Positions 56,261-64,000 of a stretch of DNA of 64,000 bases are shown here, one piece after another. Origin of the DNA: an uncultured Thermodesulfobacterium sp. GTDB lineage: Bacteria; Desulfobacterota; Thermodesulfobacteria; Thermodesulfobacteriales; Thermodesulfobacteriaceae. Positions within the stretch are counted from its first letter, which is position 1. Every line of letters starts with the position of its first letter. Both the position numbers and the translations under genes were made by a program. The notes below the pieces were generated by a model. The model worked only from the letters and a program-made list of their open reading frames with translations. It was not told the DNA's origin and ran no database searches. Location of the stretch: NCBI GenBank assembly GCA_938091335.1, contig CALLJG010000001.1, positions 124,001 to 188,000 on the forward strand, given 5' to 3'.

Positions 56261-57982
56261 ATGGAAAAAGATTTTATAGTTTTTAAAAAGACTTATAAAG
56301 ATTTTGGAAGAATTAAAAGGCCTAAAAATTTTTCTTATGAAGAGAAGCAAGAAATTTTAAAGAATCTTTTTCAGAAAAAGGCAGAAATTTTTTCTCAAGA
56401 TCAAAAGATTCAAGAAGATATCAAAAGAAGGCTTGACTGGATAGAAGGTCCAAATTTAATTTTATCTAAATTAAAAGAGTTAGAGGTATTTGCAGAGGAG
56501 ATAAAAAAAGAATTTTCCAATATAGTATGGTGTGGAATGGGGGGTTCAGCTCTTTTCCCTTTAGTTCTCTTACATACTTTTGGATCAAAAGAGGGTGGGC
56601 CTAATTTTTATGTACTTGATACTAATGATTCTGATAAAATTTCTCAAATAGATAAACTTTCGTTAGAAAATACTTTTTTCGTAATAGTTTCTAAATCAGG
56701 AACTACTATTGAAACACTTTCTCATTTTAAGTATTATTGGAAGAAGATTGAAAATTTGAAATCTAATCCAGGTTCTAATTTTTGTGTTTTAACTGATCCA
56801 GGTTCTCCTTTAGAGGATTTAGCTAAAAAATTTGGTTTTAGAAAGATTTTTCACCACCCACCTTATGTAGGTGGCAGATATGCTGCTTTGAGTGAAATAG
56901 GTTTTTTACCTGCTATTTTTTTAGGTATAGATATTAAAAAAGCCATAAATTATGCTCAAAATATGTATTTTGCTTGTACTCCTGATATACCTTGGGAGTA
57001 TAATTTAGGTGCTAATTTAGCAGAATTTTTGACAGAAAGTTTTATCCAAGGAAAAGATAAACTTACTTTTATTACAGATCCTATTCTTAAACCTTTTACT
57101 TTATGGTTAGAGCAACTTATAGCAGAGAGTTTAGGAAAAGAATTTACCGGTATAGTTCCTGTAGTAGGAGAGTCACCTGGTTCTCCCACAGTTTATGGTT
57201 CAGATAGGGTGTTTATTTATTTAACTTTAAGAGGTAGAGAAAAGATTTACCAAAGACTTGTTTCTGATTTAAGAGAAGAGGGATTTAGTGTAAAAACTAT
57301 ATCTTTAGAAGATAGATATGAAATTTTTGGAGAAGTTTATAGATGGATGTTAGCTATAGCTCTTTGTGGTTATTTTATAGGGGTTAATCCCTTCGATGAG
57401 CCAGATGTAGTTATTACTAAAGAAAAAACAAAGCAATTTTTAGAGAAATTTAAAAAAGAAAAAGATTTTGGTATAGAATTTTATTTAGATGAAGAAACAA
57501 ACCTGGGATTTTTTTATGAAAAAACTGTTAGTATAGAATATCCCAGATTTACTGCCCTTCTTAAAAAGTTTTTTAAAGATCTTTCTCCCTGGACTTATAT
57601 AGGATTCTTAGCCTATCTACCTCCAGAGGAAGAGATAGAAGAAATTTTTAGAGATTTTAGAACTTTGGTAAGAGAAAAAAGAAATTGTAGTACTGTATTT
57701 GGATTTGGCCCAAGATATTTACATTCTACAGGTCAACTCCACAAAGGTGGTTCTCCCTTAGCAAGATTTATCATTTTTACTAGAAGAGGGAGAAAGGAAG
57801 AACAAATTATTCCTGGAGAAGATTACACTTTTTGGGATCAACAATTTGCTCAAGCTTGTGGAGATTTTAAAGCTTTAGAGGAGAAAAGAAAACCTGTAAT
57901 AATGATTCATCTTAGCCAAAATTACAAAGAAGATTTAAAAAAATTTTATATATATCTTGAAAAATCTTTAGCTTTTGAATAG
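56261..57982 (+). CDS. pgi: Glucose-6-phosphate isomerase
   Basis: Interconverts glucose-6-phosphate and fructose-6-phosphate. 573 aa. SIS-fold motifs are [12 protein letters not shown] and [16 protein letters not shown], with [14 protein letters not shown] between domains. The C-terminal [13 protein letters not shown] is the PGI signature. The N-terminal part resembles the isomerase half of transaldolase-isomerase fusions, but no transaldolase domain is present. It feeds glucose-1-phosphate-derived sugar from the glycogen cluster into glycolysis. hemB follows after 11 nt. Confidence 0.92.
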   Translation: MEKDFIVFKKTYKDFGRIKRPKNFSYEEKQEILKNLFQKKAEIFSQDQKIQEDIKRRLDWIEGPNLILSKLKELEVFAEEIKKEFSNIVWCGMGGSALFPLVLLHTFGSKEGGPNFYVLDTNDSDKISQIDKLSLENTFFVIVSKSGTTIETLSHFKYYWKKIENLKSNPGSNFCVLTDPGSPLEDLAKKFGFRKIFHHPPYVGGRYAALSEIGFLPAIFLGIDIKKAINYAQNMYFACTPDIPWEYNLGANLAEFLTESFIQGKDKLTFITDPILKPFTLWLEQLIAESLGKEFTGIVPVVGESPGSPTVYGSDRVFIYLTLRGREKIYQRLVSDLREEGFSVKTISLEDRYEIFGEVYRWMLAIALCGYFIGVNPFDEPDVVITKEKTKQFLEKFKKEKDFGIEFYLDEETNLGFFYEKTVSIEYPRFTALLKKFFKDLSPWTYIGFLAYLPPEEEIEEIFRDFRTLVREKRNCSTVFGFGPRYLHSTGQLHKGGSPLARFIIFTRRGRKEEQIIPGEDYTFWDQQFAQACGDFKALEEKRKPVIMIHLSQNYKEDLKKFYIYLEKSLAFE

Positions 57983-57993
57983 GAGGAAAAAAG

Positions 57994-58971
57994 ATGCTCT
58001 TTCCTGAATATCGTCCAAGAAGATTGAGAAGGAAAGAATTTATAAGAGATTTGGTGAGAGAAACTCATATAACTTTGAATGATTTAATTTATCCACTTTT
58101 TGTTTGTGAAGGAAAGCAAATTAAACAAGAGATAAAGTCTATGCCTGAAATTTATAGATTTTCTATTGATAAAGTTCTTGAGGAAATAAAATATGTTGTA
58201 GAGTTAGGAATAAAAGCTATTTTACTTTTTGGCATACCTGATAAAAAGGATGAAGTAGGTTCATCTGCTTATAGTGAAAAAGGAATAATTCAAAAAGCTG
58301 TAAGAGAGATAAAAGATAAATTTCCTGAACTAGTAGTTATTACAGATGTTTGTTTATGTGAATATACTTCTCATGGTCATTGTGGTGTTATTAAAAATGG
58401 AGAAGTAGATAATGACCTTACTTTAGAGCAACTTGCTAAAATAGCAGTCTCTCATGCAAAGGCAGGAGCTGATATAGTAGCTCCTTCAGACATGATGGAT
58501 GGTAGAGTAAGAAGAATAAGAGAAGCTCTTGATGAAGCCGGATTTTCTAATATAGCAATTATGAGTTATTCTGTAAAGTATTGTTCAGCTTTTTATGGTC
58601 CTTTTAGAGAAGCAGCTGATTCAGCTCCTAAATTTGGAGATAGGCGTTCTTATCAAATGGATCCTGCTAATAGTAGAGAGGCTTTGAGAGAAGCTTATTT
58701 AGATATTGAAGAAGGTGCTGATATTATAATGGTAAAGCCAGCTATGCCTTATTTAGATATTATAAAAGTCCTGAGAGAAGAATTTAATTATCCTATAGCA
58801 GCCTATCAAGTAAGTGGAGAATATTCAATGATAAAAGCTGCTTCTCGACTTGGGTGGTTGGATGAAGAAAAAATTCTCTGGGAAAGTTTAATTAGTATAA
58901 AAAGAGCAGGTGCAGATCTTATTATAACTTATTTTGCTAAAAAAATAGCCGAAAAACTAAATAAGGGATAA
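57994..58971 (+). CDS. hemB: Porphobilinogen synthase (delta-aminolevulinate dehydratase)
   Basis: Condenses two aminolevulinate molecules in tetrapyrrole synthesis. 325 aa. The zinc-site cysteines are seen in [16 protein letters not shown], so it is the zinc-dependent type. The two Schiff-base lysines are in [22 protein letters not shown] (given as [15 protein letters not shown]) and [12 protein letters not shown]. The ribosome binding site is AGGAGG. No other heme genes are next to it. Confidence 0.97.
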   Translation: MLFPEYRPRRLRRKEFIRDLVRETHITLNDLIYPLFVCEGKQIKQEIKSMPEIYRFSIDKVLEEIKYVVELGIKAILLFGIPDKKDEVGSSAYSEKGIIQKAVREIKDKFPELVVITDVCLCEYTSHGHCGVIKNGEVDNDLTLEQLAKIAVSHAKAGADIVAPSDMMDGRVRRIREALDEAGFSNIAIMSYSVKYCSAFYGPFREAADSAPKFGDRRSYQMDPANSREALREAYLDIEEGADIIMVKPAMPYLDIIKVLREEFNYPIAAYQVSGEYSMIKAASRLGWLDEEKILWESLISIKRAGADLIITYFAKKIAEKLNKG

Positions 58972-58973
58972 AG

Positions 58974-59729
58974 ATGAAAAAAATATTATTTTTAAATTTT
59001 TTTTTATTTATTTTAACAGCTTGTGCTAAACCACCAAAATTTTCTTCAGAATTTAGCGGTGAAGAAAATAAATATTCTCAAATTGTCCCAGGTTGGTTAA
59101 AACCATATTATATAAATGGGAAAACCTATTTTCCTCTACCAGATGCTTCTGGTTATGAAGAAGTTTGTTTAGCTTCTTGGTATGGGCCAGGATTTCATGG
59201 AAATAAATCTTCAGATGGTGGGTTTTATAATATGTATGAATTTACTGCAGCTCATAAACTTCTTCCTTTAGGAACCTACGTATTAGTGACAAATTTAGAG
59301 AATGGTAAACAAGTAGTAGTTAGAATAAGTGATAGAGGACCTTTTATAGAAAACAGATGTATAGATTTGAGTTATTCCGCAGCTAAAGAACTTGAAATAA
59401 TTGAAAAAGGTATAGCGAAAGTAAAAATAACAGCCTTAAGTGAAGGAGAAATAATAGATGGAAACATAGTTTACAAAAATATTCCTGATATAAGGTTTAG
59501 GGAATTTTATCTTCAAATAGGGTCTTTTAGGTATTACGAAAATGCTAAAAAGTTGAAAAATCAATTAGAAAAAGAGTTTAATAAAATAGATATAGAGCCT
59601 TTTAGAAAAAATGGGATCACTTTTTATAGAGTCCAGGTTTATCTTTCAAATGATCTTTATGAAGCTTTTGAGATAGCTAAAAAGCTTAAAAAAGATAGAT
59701 TTAGCTCTGCCTTTTTAGTTGCCAAATAA
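58974..59729 (+). CDS. rlpA: RlpA-like septal lipoprotein with SPOR domain
   Basis: 251-aa lipoprotein. The signal peptide ends in a lipobox (FILTAC), so it is anchored by lipid. A double-psi beta-barrel domain has ASWYGPGFHGNKSSDGG, NMYEFTAAHKLLPLGT and VVRISDRGPFIENRCIDLS, the RlpA catalytic core that acts as a lytic transglycosylase in some species. The C-terminal SPOR domain (FYLQIGSFRYYENAKKLKNQ) binds denuded glycan at the division site. It starts 2 nt after hemB and directly abuts rnc. Confidence 0.91.
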   Translation: MKKILFLNFFLFILTACAKPPKFSSEFSGEENKYSQIVPGWLKPYYINGKTYFPLPDASGYEEVCLASWYGPGFHGNKSSDGGFYNMYEFTAAHKLLPLGTYVLVTNLENGKQVVVRISDRGPFIENRCIDLSYSAAKELEIIEKGIAKVKITALSEGEIIDGNIVYKNIPDIRFREFYLQIGSFRYYENAKKLKNQLEKEFNKIDIEPFRKNGITFYRVQVYLSNDLYEAFEIAKKLKKDRFSSAFLVAK

Positions 59730-60425
59730 ATGAAAAAATTAGAGGAATTAGAAGAACTTCTTCAATTCAGATTTAAAGATAAAGAACTTCTAAAAAGTGC
59801 ATTAACTCATAAATCGTATAAAATAATTCATAAAGAAATTAATTGGAATGATAATGAAAGACTTGAATTTTTGGGAGATTCTGTGCTTAATTTGTGTATA
59901 TCTTTCTTACTTTTTAAAAAGTTCAAAGAAGATAAAGAAGGATCTCTCACTCAAAAGAGAGCTTATTTAGTATGTAAAAATACTTTAATTAAAGTTTCTA
60001 AAAAGTTTAAATTAGAAGATTATATTTATTTAGGGAAAAGAGAAAAAAAGCTTGATATAAAAAGTAAAGAGAATATTTGTGCAAGAGCTTTAGAAGCTTT
60101 GATAGGAGCAATGTTTTTGGAAGGAGGATTTGAGGTGGTTTTAGAAAGAGTAAAAAAATGGTTTCAACCTTATTTAATTAAATTTTATAAAAAAAGACCT
60201 CTTAATCCCAAGACCCAACTTCAAGAATTTGTTCAAAAGTTATGGAATAAAAATCCAGAATATGAAATACTATCTATTTCTGGTCCTTCACACAATCCAG
60301 AATTTGAAGTTGCAATTAAATTTAATGGAGAAATTATTGCTAAAGCAAAAGGAAAATCTAAAAAATCTGCTGAGATATTAGCAGCTAAAAAAGCCTTGAA
60401 AATATTTCAAAGTAGATATTTTTGA
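59730..60425 (+). CDS. rnc: Ribonuclease III
   Basis: Double-strand-specific RNase that processes rRNA precursors and other structured RNAs. 231 aa. The RNase III signature is NERLEFLGDSVLNLCISFLLF, with the second catalytic Glu in ALEALIGAMFLEGG. A C-terminal dsRNA-binding domain (PKTQLQEFVQKLW to KSAEILAAKKAL) is intact. It is followed 3 nt later by era, a pairing found in many bacteria. Confidence 0.96.
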   Translation: MKKLEELEELLQFRFKDKELLKSALTHKSYKIIHKEINWNDNERLEFLGDSVLNLCISFLLFKKFKEDKEGSLTQKRAYLVCKNTLIKVSKKFKLEDYIYLGKREKKLDIKSKENICARALEALIGAMFLEGGFEVVLERVKKWFQPYLIKFYKKRPLNPKTQLQEFVQKLWNKNPEYEILSISGPSHNPEFEVAIKFNGEIIAKAKGKSKKSAEILAAKKALKIFQSRYF

Positions 60426-60428
60426 GAA

Positions 60429-61343
60429 ATGGAGTCTCAAATTGATAAAAAAACCAAATCTGGTTTTGTTGCGATTATAGGATTTCCTAATGTAGGCAAG
60501 TCCACTCTTTTAAATAATCTATTAGGGATAAAAGTGTCAATTATAAGTCCTAAACCTCAAACGACTAGATTTAATATAAAAGGTATTCTCACTAAAAATA
60601 ATTATCAAATTATTTTTGTTGATACCCCGGGGATTCATGAGGCTAAATCTTTTTTTAATCAATTAATGGTGAAAGAAGCATTAAATGCTTTAAAAGAGGT
60701 TGATATAATTCTCTGGGTAATAGATGTAACTCATCGCATTCCTGAAGAAGAAAAAATTCTTGAGATTATTAAGGAGGTTAATAAACCCACCATTTTAATT
60801 TTAAACAAAATAGATCTTATAAAAAAATCTGAACTTTTACCTATTATTGACTATTTTTCTAAGATTTATAAATTTTGTGCTATTATTCCTGTTTCAGCTT
60901 TAAAAAATGATGGACTTGATCTAGTGGTAAATGAAATAGTGAAGCTTTTACCAGATGGGCCTTTTTATTATGAAGCTGAAAGGATTACAGATTTACCTCT
61001 TAATTTACTTATATCAGAAATAATTAGAGAAAAAGTATTTTTATTAACCTATCAAGAAATTCCTTACTCTACTGCTGTTAAAGTAGAAGAGATAAGAGAA
61101 GAACCAGAAAAGAATTTACTTTATATCCAGGCAACTATTTTTATAGAAAGAGATTCACAAAAAGGGATTATTATAGGAAAAGGGGGTGGAATGTTAAAAA
61201 AAATAGGAACTTTGGCAAGAAAAGAATTAGAATATTTACTTGGTAAAAAAATATATTTAGATTTATGGGTTAAAACACTTAAAGATTGGAGAGAAAAAGA
61301 AGTTCATATTCGAAAATTGGCTATTCCCTCTGATATACTTTAG
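60429..61343 (+). CDS. era: GTPase Era
   Basis: Ribosome-assembly GTPase that binds the 3' end of 16S rRNA. 304 aa. G1 is [17 protein letters not shown]3 is VDTPGIHE, G4 is LNKIDL. The C-terminal KH domain contains IIIGKGGGMLKKIGTLARKELE (seen as IIIGKGGGMLKKIG). The 3' end overlaps the convergent thioesterase gene by 23 bp. Confidence 0.97.
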   Translation: MESQIDKKTKSGFVAIIGFPNVGKSTLLNNLLGIKVSIISPKPQTTRFNIKGILTKNNYQIIFVDTPGIHEAKSFFNQLMVKEALNALKEVDIILWVIDVTHRIPEEEKILEIIKEVNKPTILILNKIDLIKKSELLPIIDYFSKIYKFCAIIPVSALKNDGLDLVVNEIVKLLPDGPFYYEAERITDLPLNLLISEIIREKVFLLTYQEIPYSTAVKVEEIREEPEKNLLYIQATIFIERDSQKGIIIGKGGGMLKKIGTLARKELEYLLGKKIYLDLWVKTLKDWREKEVHIRKLAIPSDIL

Positions 61344-61713
61344 CAATTGCATAAGCAATCAAATTATTATCTTCATCAAAAATTTCACTTTCTCCCAAAA
61401 TTATTTTATGAGAAATTTTATTAATTTTTCCATAAGCAATATATTTTTTCCCTAAAACCATAGGTCTTTTATATTTAATATTTAGTTCTGCTGTTACTCC
61501 AATATAGCCTTTTTTTATACAAGCCCAAGCCACCATTTCATCAAGTATAGTGGCAATAATTCCACCATGAAGAATGCCTTTATAACCTTCATATTCTTTT
61601 ATGGGAATAAATTCAGTTTTTACGCCATTTTCAGTGTCAATTATTTTTAGGTGCAATCCTATAGGATTTTTTTCTCCACAAGCAAAACAGTAATCACTAA
61701 AAACTATATGCAT
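61321..61713 (-). CDS. PaaI-like hotdog thioesterase
   Basis: 130-aa hotdog-fold protein. The family motif is GILHGGIIATILDEMVAWA, with the likely catalytic Asp in LDEM. Two cysteines in DYCFACGEKNPIGLHL near the N-terminus are a recurring feature of this subgroup. Substrates are acyl-CoAs of unknown type. No ribosome binding site. It is a single gene, divergent from the repeat protein gene 153 nt away. Confidence 0.83.
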   Translation of the reverse strand: MHIVFSDYCFACGEKNPIGLHLKIIDTENGVKTEFIPIKEYEGYKGILHGGIIATILDEMVAWACIKKGYIGVTAELNIKYKRPMVLGKKYIAYGKINKISHKIILGESEIFDEDNNLIAYAIAKVYQRE

Positions 61714-61836
61714 AACTTTTGAAATTTCTCAAATAGATTTATAATAATTTTATAAATATTTTTAAAAAATGATAGGTTTTTATCTAAAAAAATAAAATAA
61801 TTTTATTTACTTGGAGCAACCAATAAATCAAGAGAC

Positions 61837-61842
61837 TATAAT
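61837..61842 (+). promoter_or_regulatory. -10 element for the repeat-protein gene
   Basis: A perfect TATAAT lies 24 nt before the ATG, followed by a ribosome binding site (AAAGGAG). A TTGGAG at 61811-61816 is 20 nt upstream, a longer gap than usual, so the -35 is doubtful. The rest of the 153-bp gap is AT-rich without other recognisable sites. Confidence 0.45.
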
Positions 61843-61866
61843 TTAAAAACAAAAAAGGAGATAAAT

Positions 61867-63207
61867 ATGAAAAAAGAATTAATTGAGGCTTTAATAAAAA
61901 AAGGTTTAATTAAAAAAGCTTTGAAAGGAGCTAATTTTTTGCCAGAATTTGAAAGAATTGAGATTTTTGAAAAAATTTTAGCCAAGTGTGTAGAAGAGGG
62001 ATGGTTTTCTAAAGCAAAAAACATAATGGAATTTCTTCCAGAATATGAAAAAAACAAATGGTTAGAGAGAATTTTAGCAAAATGTATAGAGAGGGGATGG
62101 ATTTCAGAAGCACAGGAAGTAACAAAACAGCTTCAGAGAGAATTAACACCTGAAGAATTAGAAAAAATATTATGGAAATGTATAGAAGAGGGATGGGTCC
62201 CAAAAGTAAGAAAAGTGATAGAACTTCTTCCAGAACCTAAAAAGACCCAAATATTAAAAAAAATTTTGATAAATAATGAAAAATTAGAAAAGTTTTTAAT
62301 AAAATGTGTAGAAGAAGGATGGTTATTTGAGTTAAAAGAAATAGCAAAATTTCTTCCAGAGTCTGAAAGAACTGATTGGTTAGAAAAGATTTTAATAAAA
62401 ACTGATTGGTTAGAAAAATTATTATTAAAATGTGTAGAGGAAAATTTGATTTTTAAAATACGAAAAGCAATAGAACTTCTTCCAGAACCTAATAGAACTG
62501 AAGGATTAGAAAAGATTTTAATAAAATGTATAGAAGAAGGATGGATATTAAGAGCAAAAGAAGTGGCAGAACTTTTTTCTGAGCCTAAAAAGAGTGAATG
62601 GTTAGAAACAATTTTAATAAAATGTATAGAGAAGGGATGGGTTGATAAGGCAAAAAGAATAATAGAGCATCTTCCAGAGAATAAAAAAAATAAATGGTTA
62701 GGAGAAGTTTTGGCAAAATGTATTAAAGAAGGATGGATATATGAAGCAGAAGCGCTGGTAGAATTGCTTCAGAGAAAATTGACTGTTGAAGAATTAGAGA
62801 GAATTTTAGCAAAATGTATAGAGAAGGGATGGATTTCAGAAGCACAGGAAGTAACAAAACAGCTTCAGAGAGAATTAACACCTGAAGAGTCAGAAAAGAT
62901 TTTGATAAAATGTGTAGAAGAGGGATGGTTTTTTATGGCAAAAAAGATGATAACTTCATTTTTAGAAGCTAAAAAAATTGATGGATTAGAAAAAGTGTTA
63001 ATAAAATGTGCAGAAAAAGGATGGATTTCTGAAGTTAGAAGAATAATAGAAATTTTCCCGGAGCCTCAAAAAACTGAGGAATTAGAAAAAATCTTAGTAA
63101 AATATGTAGAAAAAATAGGGATTTCTCCTTTATTAAAAGAAATAATTCAATTACTTCCAGAACCTTTAAAAACTCAATATATTGAAACTTTGAAAGAATT
63201 AGACTAG
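61867..63207 (+). CDS. Alpha-solenoid protein of 32-residue repeats, unknown function
   Basis: 446-aa protein built almost entirely of 32-residue repeats: about twelve regular copies plus degenerate first and last units. A typical unit reads LEKILIKCIEEGW, then KAKEVAELLPEPKKTEW, predicting two helices and a Pro-containing turn. The Cys after Lys at position 8 and the Gly-Trp at 12-13 recur in nearly every copy. Two 10-residue partial units (LKKILINNEK and LEKILIKTDW) interrupt the register. No signal peptide or membrane segment. The design resembles TPR or PPR solenoids in form, but the motif matches neither that I can recall. Unusually repeat-rich for this core region. Likely a binding scaffold. 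Confidence 0.8.
   Translation: MKKELIEALIKKGLIKKALKGANFLPEFERIEIFEKILAKCVEEGWFSKAKNIMEFLPEYEKNKWLERILAKCIERGWISEAQEVTKQLQRELTPEELEKILWKCIEEGWVPKVRKVIELLPEPKKTQILKKILINNEKLEKFLIKCVEEGWLFELKEIAKFLPESERTDWLEKILIKTDWLEKLLLKCVEENLIFKIRKAIELLPEPNRTEGLEKILIKCIEEGWILRAKEVAELFSEPKKSEWLETILIKCIEKGWVDKAKRIIEHLPENKKNKWLGEVLAKCIKEGWIYEAEALVELLQRKLTVEELERILAKCIEKGWISEAQEVTKQLQRELTPEESEKILIKCVEEGWFFMAKKMITSFLEAKKIDGLEKVLIKCAEKGWISEVRRIIEIFPEPQKTEELEKILVKYVEKIGISPLLKEIIQLLPEPLKTQYIETLKELD
62062..62156 (+). repeat. 95-nt near-identical repeat, copy 1
   Basis: Matches 62794-62888 at 94 of 95 positions, at a distance of 732 nt (244 codons). It covers one whole 32-residue repeat unit of the solenoid protein (LERILAKC to QRELTPEE). 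Identity at silent positions shows recent duplication or gene conversion. Confidence 0.85.
62371..62430 (+). repeat. 30-nt tandem duplication inside the solenoid gene
   Basis: 62371-62400 and 62401-62430 are head-to-tail copies. The first 17 nt (ACTGATTGGTTAGAAAA) are identical and the rest has diverged. It encodes the extra 10-residue partial unit TDWLEKILIK before a full repeat. Confidence 0.75.
62794..62888 (+). repeat. 95-nt near-identical repeat, copy 2
   Basis: Second copy of 62062-62156, differing by one base (G to A) that changes an Arg to a Lys (CIERGW to CIEKGW). Just beyond it the two copies diverge quickly, so the duplicated block corresponds closely to one repeat unit. Confidence 0.85.
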
Positions 63208-63236
63208 TTTTTAAATGGAGGAGGTGTCAATCCCAA

Positions 63237-63272
63237 ATGAAACTTTTTAAATGTTTTTATAACTTAATTTAA
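63237..63272 (+). CDS. Very short frame behind a strong ribosome binding site
   Basis: Encodes MKLFKCFYNLI. GGAGGAGGTG lies 10 nt or more upstream (63217-63226), a longer spacing than usual. It may be a leader peptide for the next gene or a fortuitous frame; nothing else supports it. Confidence 0.2.
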   Translation: MKLFKCFYNLI

Positions 63273-63294
63273 AAGCTTGACAGAGGATAATAAA

Positions 63295-63720
63295 ATGTAT
63301 TACTTTGCTTATGGGTCAAATATGAATCAGGAGCAAATGAAAAAAAGATGCCCAAATTCTCGGTTTATAAAAAGGGCCTATCTTGAAGGATATAGATTTG
63401 TATATGATGGATATTCTTCGACAAGAAAAGGTGCAGTGGCAAATATTATAGAAAAAGAAGGCAGTCTTGTCTGGGGAGCACTTTATGAAATAACTCAAGA
63501 TGAGTTAAGTGAATTAGATAAATGGGAGGGTTATCCAAAGGCCTACGATCGATATAAAATTCTTGTTAAAGATGACCAGGGAAAAGAATATAAAGCCTGG
63601 GTATATCTAAGAGATCCAAAAGAACCAGGTCAACCTTCTGAGGAATATAGAAAGAGAGTATACGAAGGAGCAAAGCAATGTAATTTACCTGATGAGTATA
63701 TCAAAAAGTATATTTTATAA
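63295..63720 (+). CDS. Gamma-glutamylcyclotransferase (GGCT/AIG2-like) family protein
   Basis: 141-aa protein. The family motif YFAYGSNM at the N-terminus forms the substrate loop. GALYEITQDELSELDKWEG contains the likely catalytic Glu, followed by YPKAYDRYKI and AWVYL. Family members split gamma-glutamyl amides to 5-oxoproline; the substrate here is unknown. I use the ATG at 63295 with AGAGGATAA upstream rather than a TTG six codons earlier. It is 87 nt downstream of the solenoid gene. Confidence 0.88.
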   Translation: MYYFAYGSNMNQEQMKKRCPNSRFIKRAYLEGYRFVYDGYSSTRKGAVANIIEKEGSLVWGALYEITQDELSELDKWEGYPKAYDRYKILVKDDQGKEYKAWVYLRDPKEPGQPSEEYRKRVYEGAKQCNLPDEYIKKYIL

Positions 63721-63788
63721 GAGAACTTATCCATGACTTTACATATTCTGATGTTGCCCAAAGTTTTTGCTTATGTTAACATATTTGA

Positions 63789-63810
63789 GGTGATTTTTTC
63801 ACCGGGTTTT
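63789..63810 (+). terminator. Possible rho-independent terminator
   Basis: Hairpin GGTGA/TCACC with a T-rich loop, then GGG and a T run, 69 nt after the cyclotransferase stop. The stem is 5 bp, so termination would be modest. Confidence 0.45.
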
Positions 63811-63812
63811 TA

Positions 63813-63883
63813 ACTTACTTTGTGGCACCATCCTTTGGAGCTATAGGGGTGCCATAGCTTATGGGCTGGTTAGCAAGGAAAGT
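63813..63883 (+). ncRNA. Structured RNA / riboswitch-like leader of unknown class
   Basis: A 71-nt element in the leader of the gene starting at 63965. The ends pair: ACTTACTTTG (63813-63822) with CAAGGAAAGT (63874-63883), 9 of 10 including one G-U. Inside, AGCTAT/ATAGCT (63839-63844 with 63854-63859) closes a loop AGGGGTGCC. GGCACC (63824-63829) can pair with GGTGCC in that loop, forming a pseudoknot. The stretch is more GC-rich than its surroundings. TAGGGGTGCC and GGGCTG resemble parts of the TPP riboswitch, but its CTGAGA and ACCCTTTGAACCTGA cores are absent. It might also be a transposon end. Confidence 0.35.
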
Positions 63884-63964
63884 ATAAAAAAATGAAATTA
63901 AAATTATTAAGAATGTAATTATTACTCTTACTTAATACATATCTTATAGCGAGGAGGAGTTTAG

Positions 63965-64000
63965 ATGCTTGAGAACAAAAGAGAACTTTTACTTAACTTT
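63965..64000 (+). CDS. Start of a gene cut by the window end
   Basis: Only MLENKRELLLNF is visible. The ATG is preceded by GAGGAGGAG at a normal distance, so the start is convincing. Too short to identify. It lies 81 nt downstream of the structured RNA candidate, which might control it. The stretch 63884-63964 holds one 8-codon frame (MKLKLLRM) and nothing else recognised. Confidence 0.6.
   Translation, partial: MLENKRELLLNF

Noticed and set aside
61867-63207. CRISPR-like or simple DNA repeat array
   Set aside because: The periodicity is in the protein (96 nt units, in frame, diverged), with no spacers or short identical direct repeats.

Overview
The window is very AT-rich (about 70% A+T by eye) and densely packed with genes. 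It reads as chromosomal core from a Gram-negative, thermophile-like, anaerobic bacterium. Evidence for an outer membrane is LptD, a BepA/YfgC-like M48 protease and an RlpA lipoprotein. Evidence for a quinone-based, probably anaerobic metabolism is the futalosine menaquinone genes, and a tRNA for selenocysteine shows that selenoproteins are made. Low GC, Lys/Glu-rich proteins and this gene set fit Thermodesulfobacterium or a relative, but that assignment is inference and no marker here proves it. I saw no prophage, insertion sequence or CRISPR array.

Layout. 1-2911 (minus strand): start of an M16 peptidase, tRNA-Gln, tlyA and an HDOD-GGDEF regulator. 2998-17224 (plus): one tightly packed run proA-nadD-mutS-amidase-namZ-like-DHH phosphoesterase-obgE-proB-dnaE, then an encapsulin-type ferritin, lptD and a histone-deacetylase-fold enzyme. 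20964-23734: SRP RNA, tRNA-Sec, M48 protease, a zinc-ribbon protein and an ATP-grasp protein. 23724-36646: a glycogen-synthase-like glycosyltransferase facing trpB-trpA-aroB, then dapF-dapA, a ParB-type parS palindrome, an oxidoreductase, an EamA transporter, cobO and mqnC-deaminase-mqnA-ubiE. 36643-39837: radical SAM protein, GAF-GAF-GGDEF diguanylate cyclase and nadK. 39838-48936 (minus): ychF followed by a glycogen cluster (debranching enzyme, GT4, GH57, phosphorylase) and two small membrane or coiled-coil proteins. 48949-64000: pyrR, thiC, a VKOR fusion, an EmrAB-type efflux pair, an archaeal-type thymidylate synthase, PilZ protein, tRNA-Leu, pgi-hemB-rlpA-rnc-era, a thioesterase, an unusual 32-residue-repeat protein, a gamma-glutamylcyclotransferase-fold protein, a structured RNA candidate and the start of one more gene.

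How the genes fit together. The amidase and the NamZ-like enzyme both act on cell wall. The two GGDEF proteins and the PilZ protein belong to cyclic-di-GMP signalling. The 40.7-47.8 kb cluster, the distant glycosyltransferase and pgi handle glycogen and hexose phosphate. mqnC, the amidohydrolase, mqnA and ubiE form most of a futalosine menaquinone pathway.

Genome-wide habits visible here: convergent genes abut or overlap with no room for terminators; several genes without a ribosome binding site have promoter-like hexamers placed so that transcription would start at the ATG; none of the three tRNA genes encodes CCA. The observations most worth a second look are the 32-residue solenoid protein, the parS site, the selC/SRP RNA pair, the orphan encapsulin-type ferritin and the possible pseudoknot RNA at the right end.
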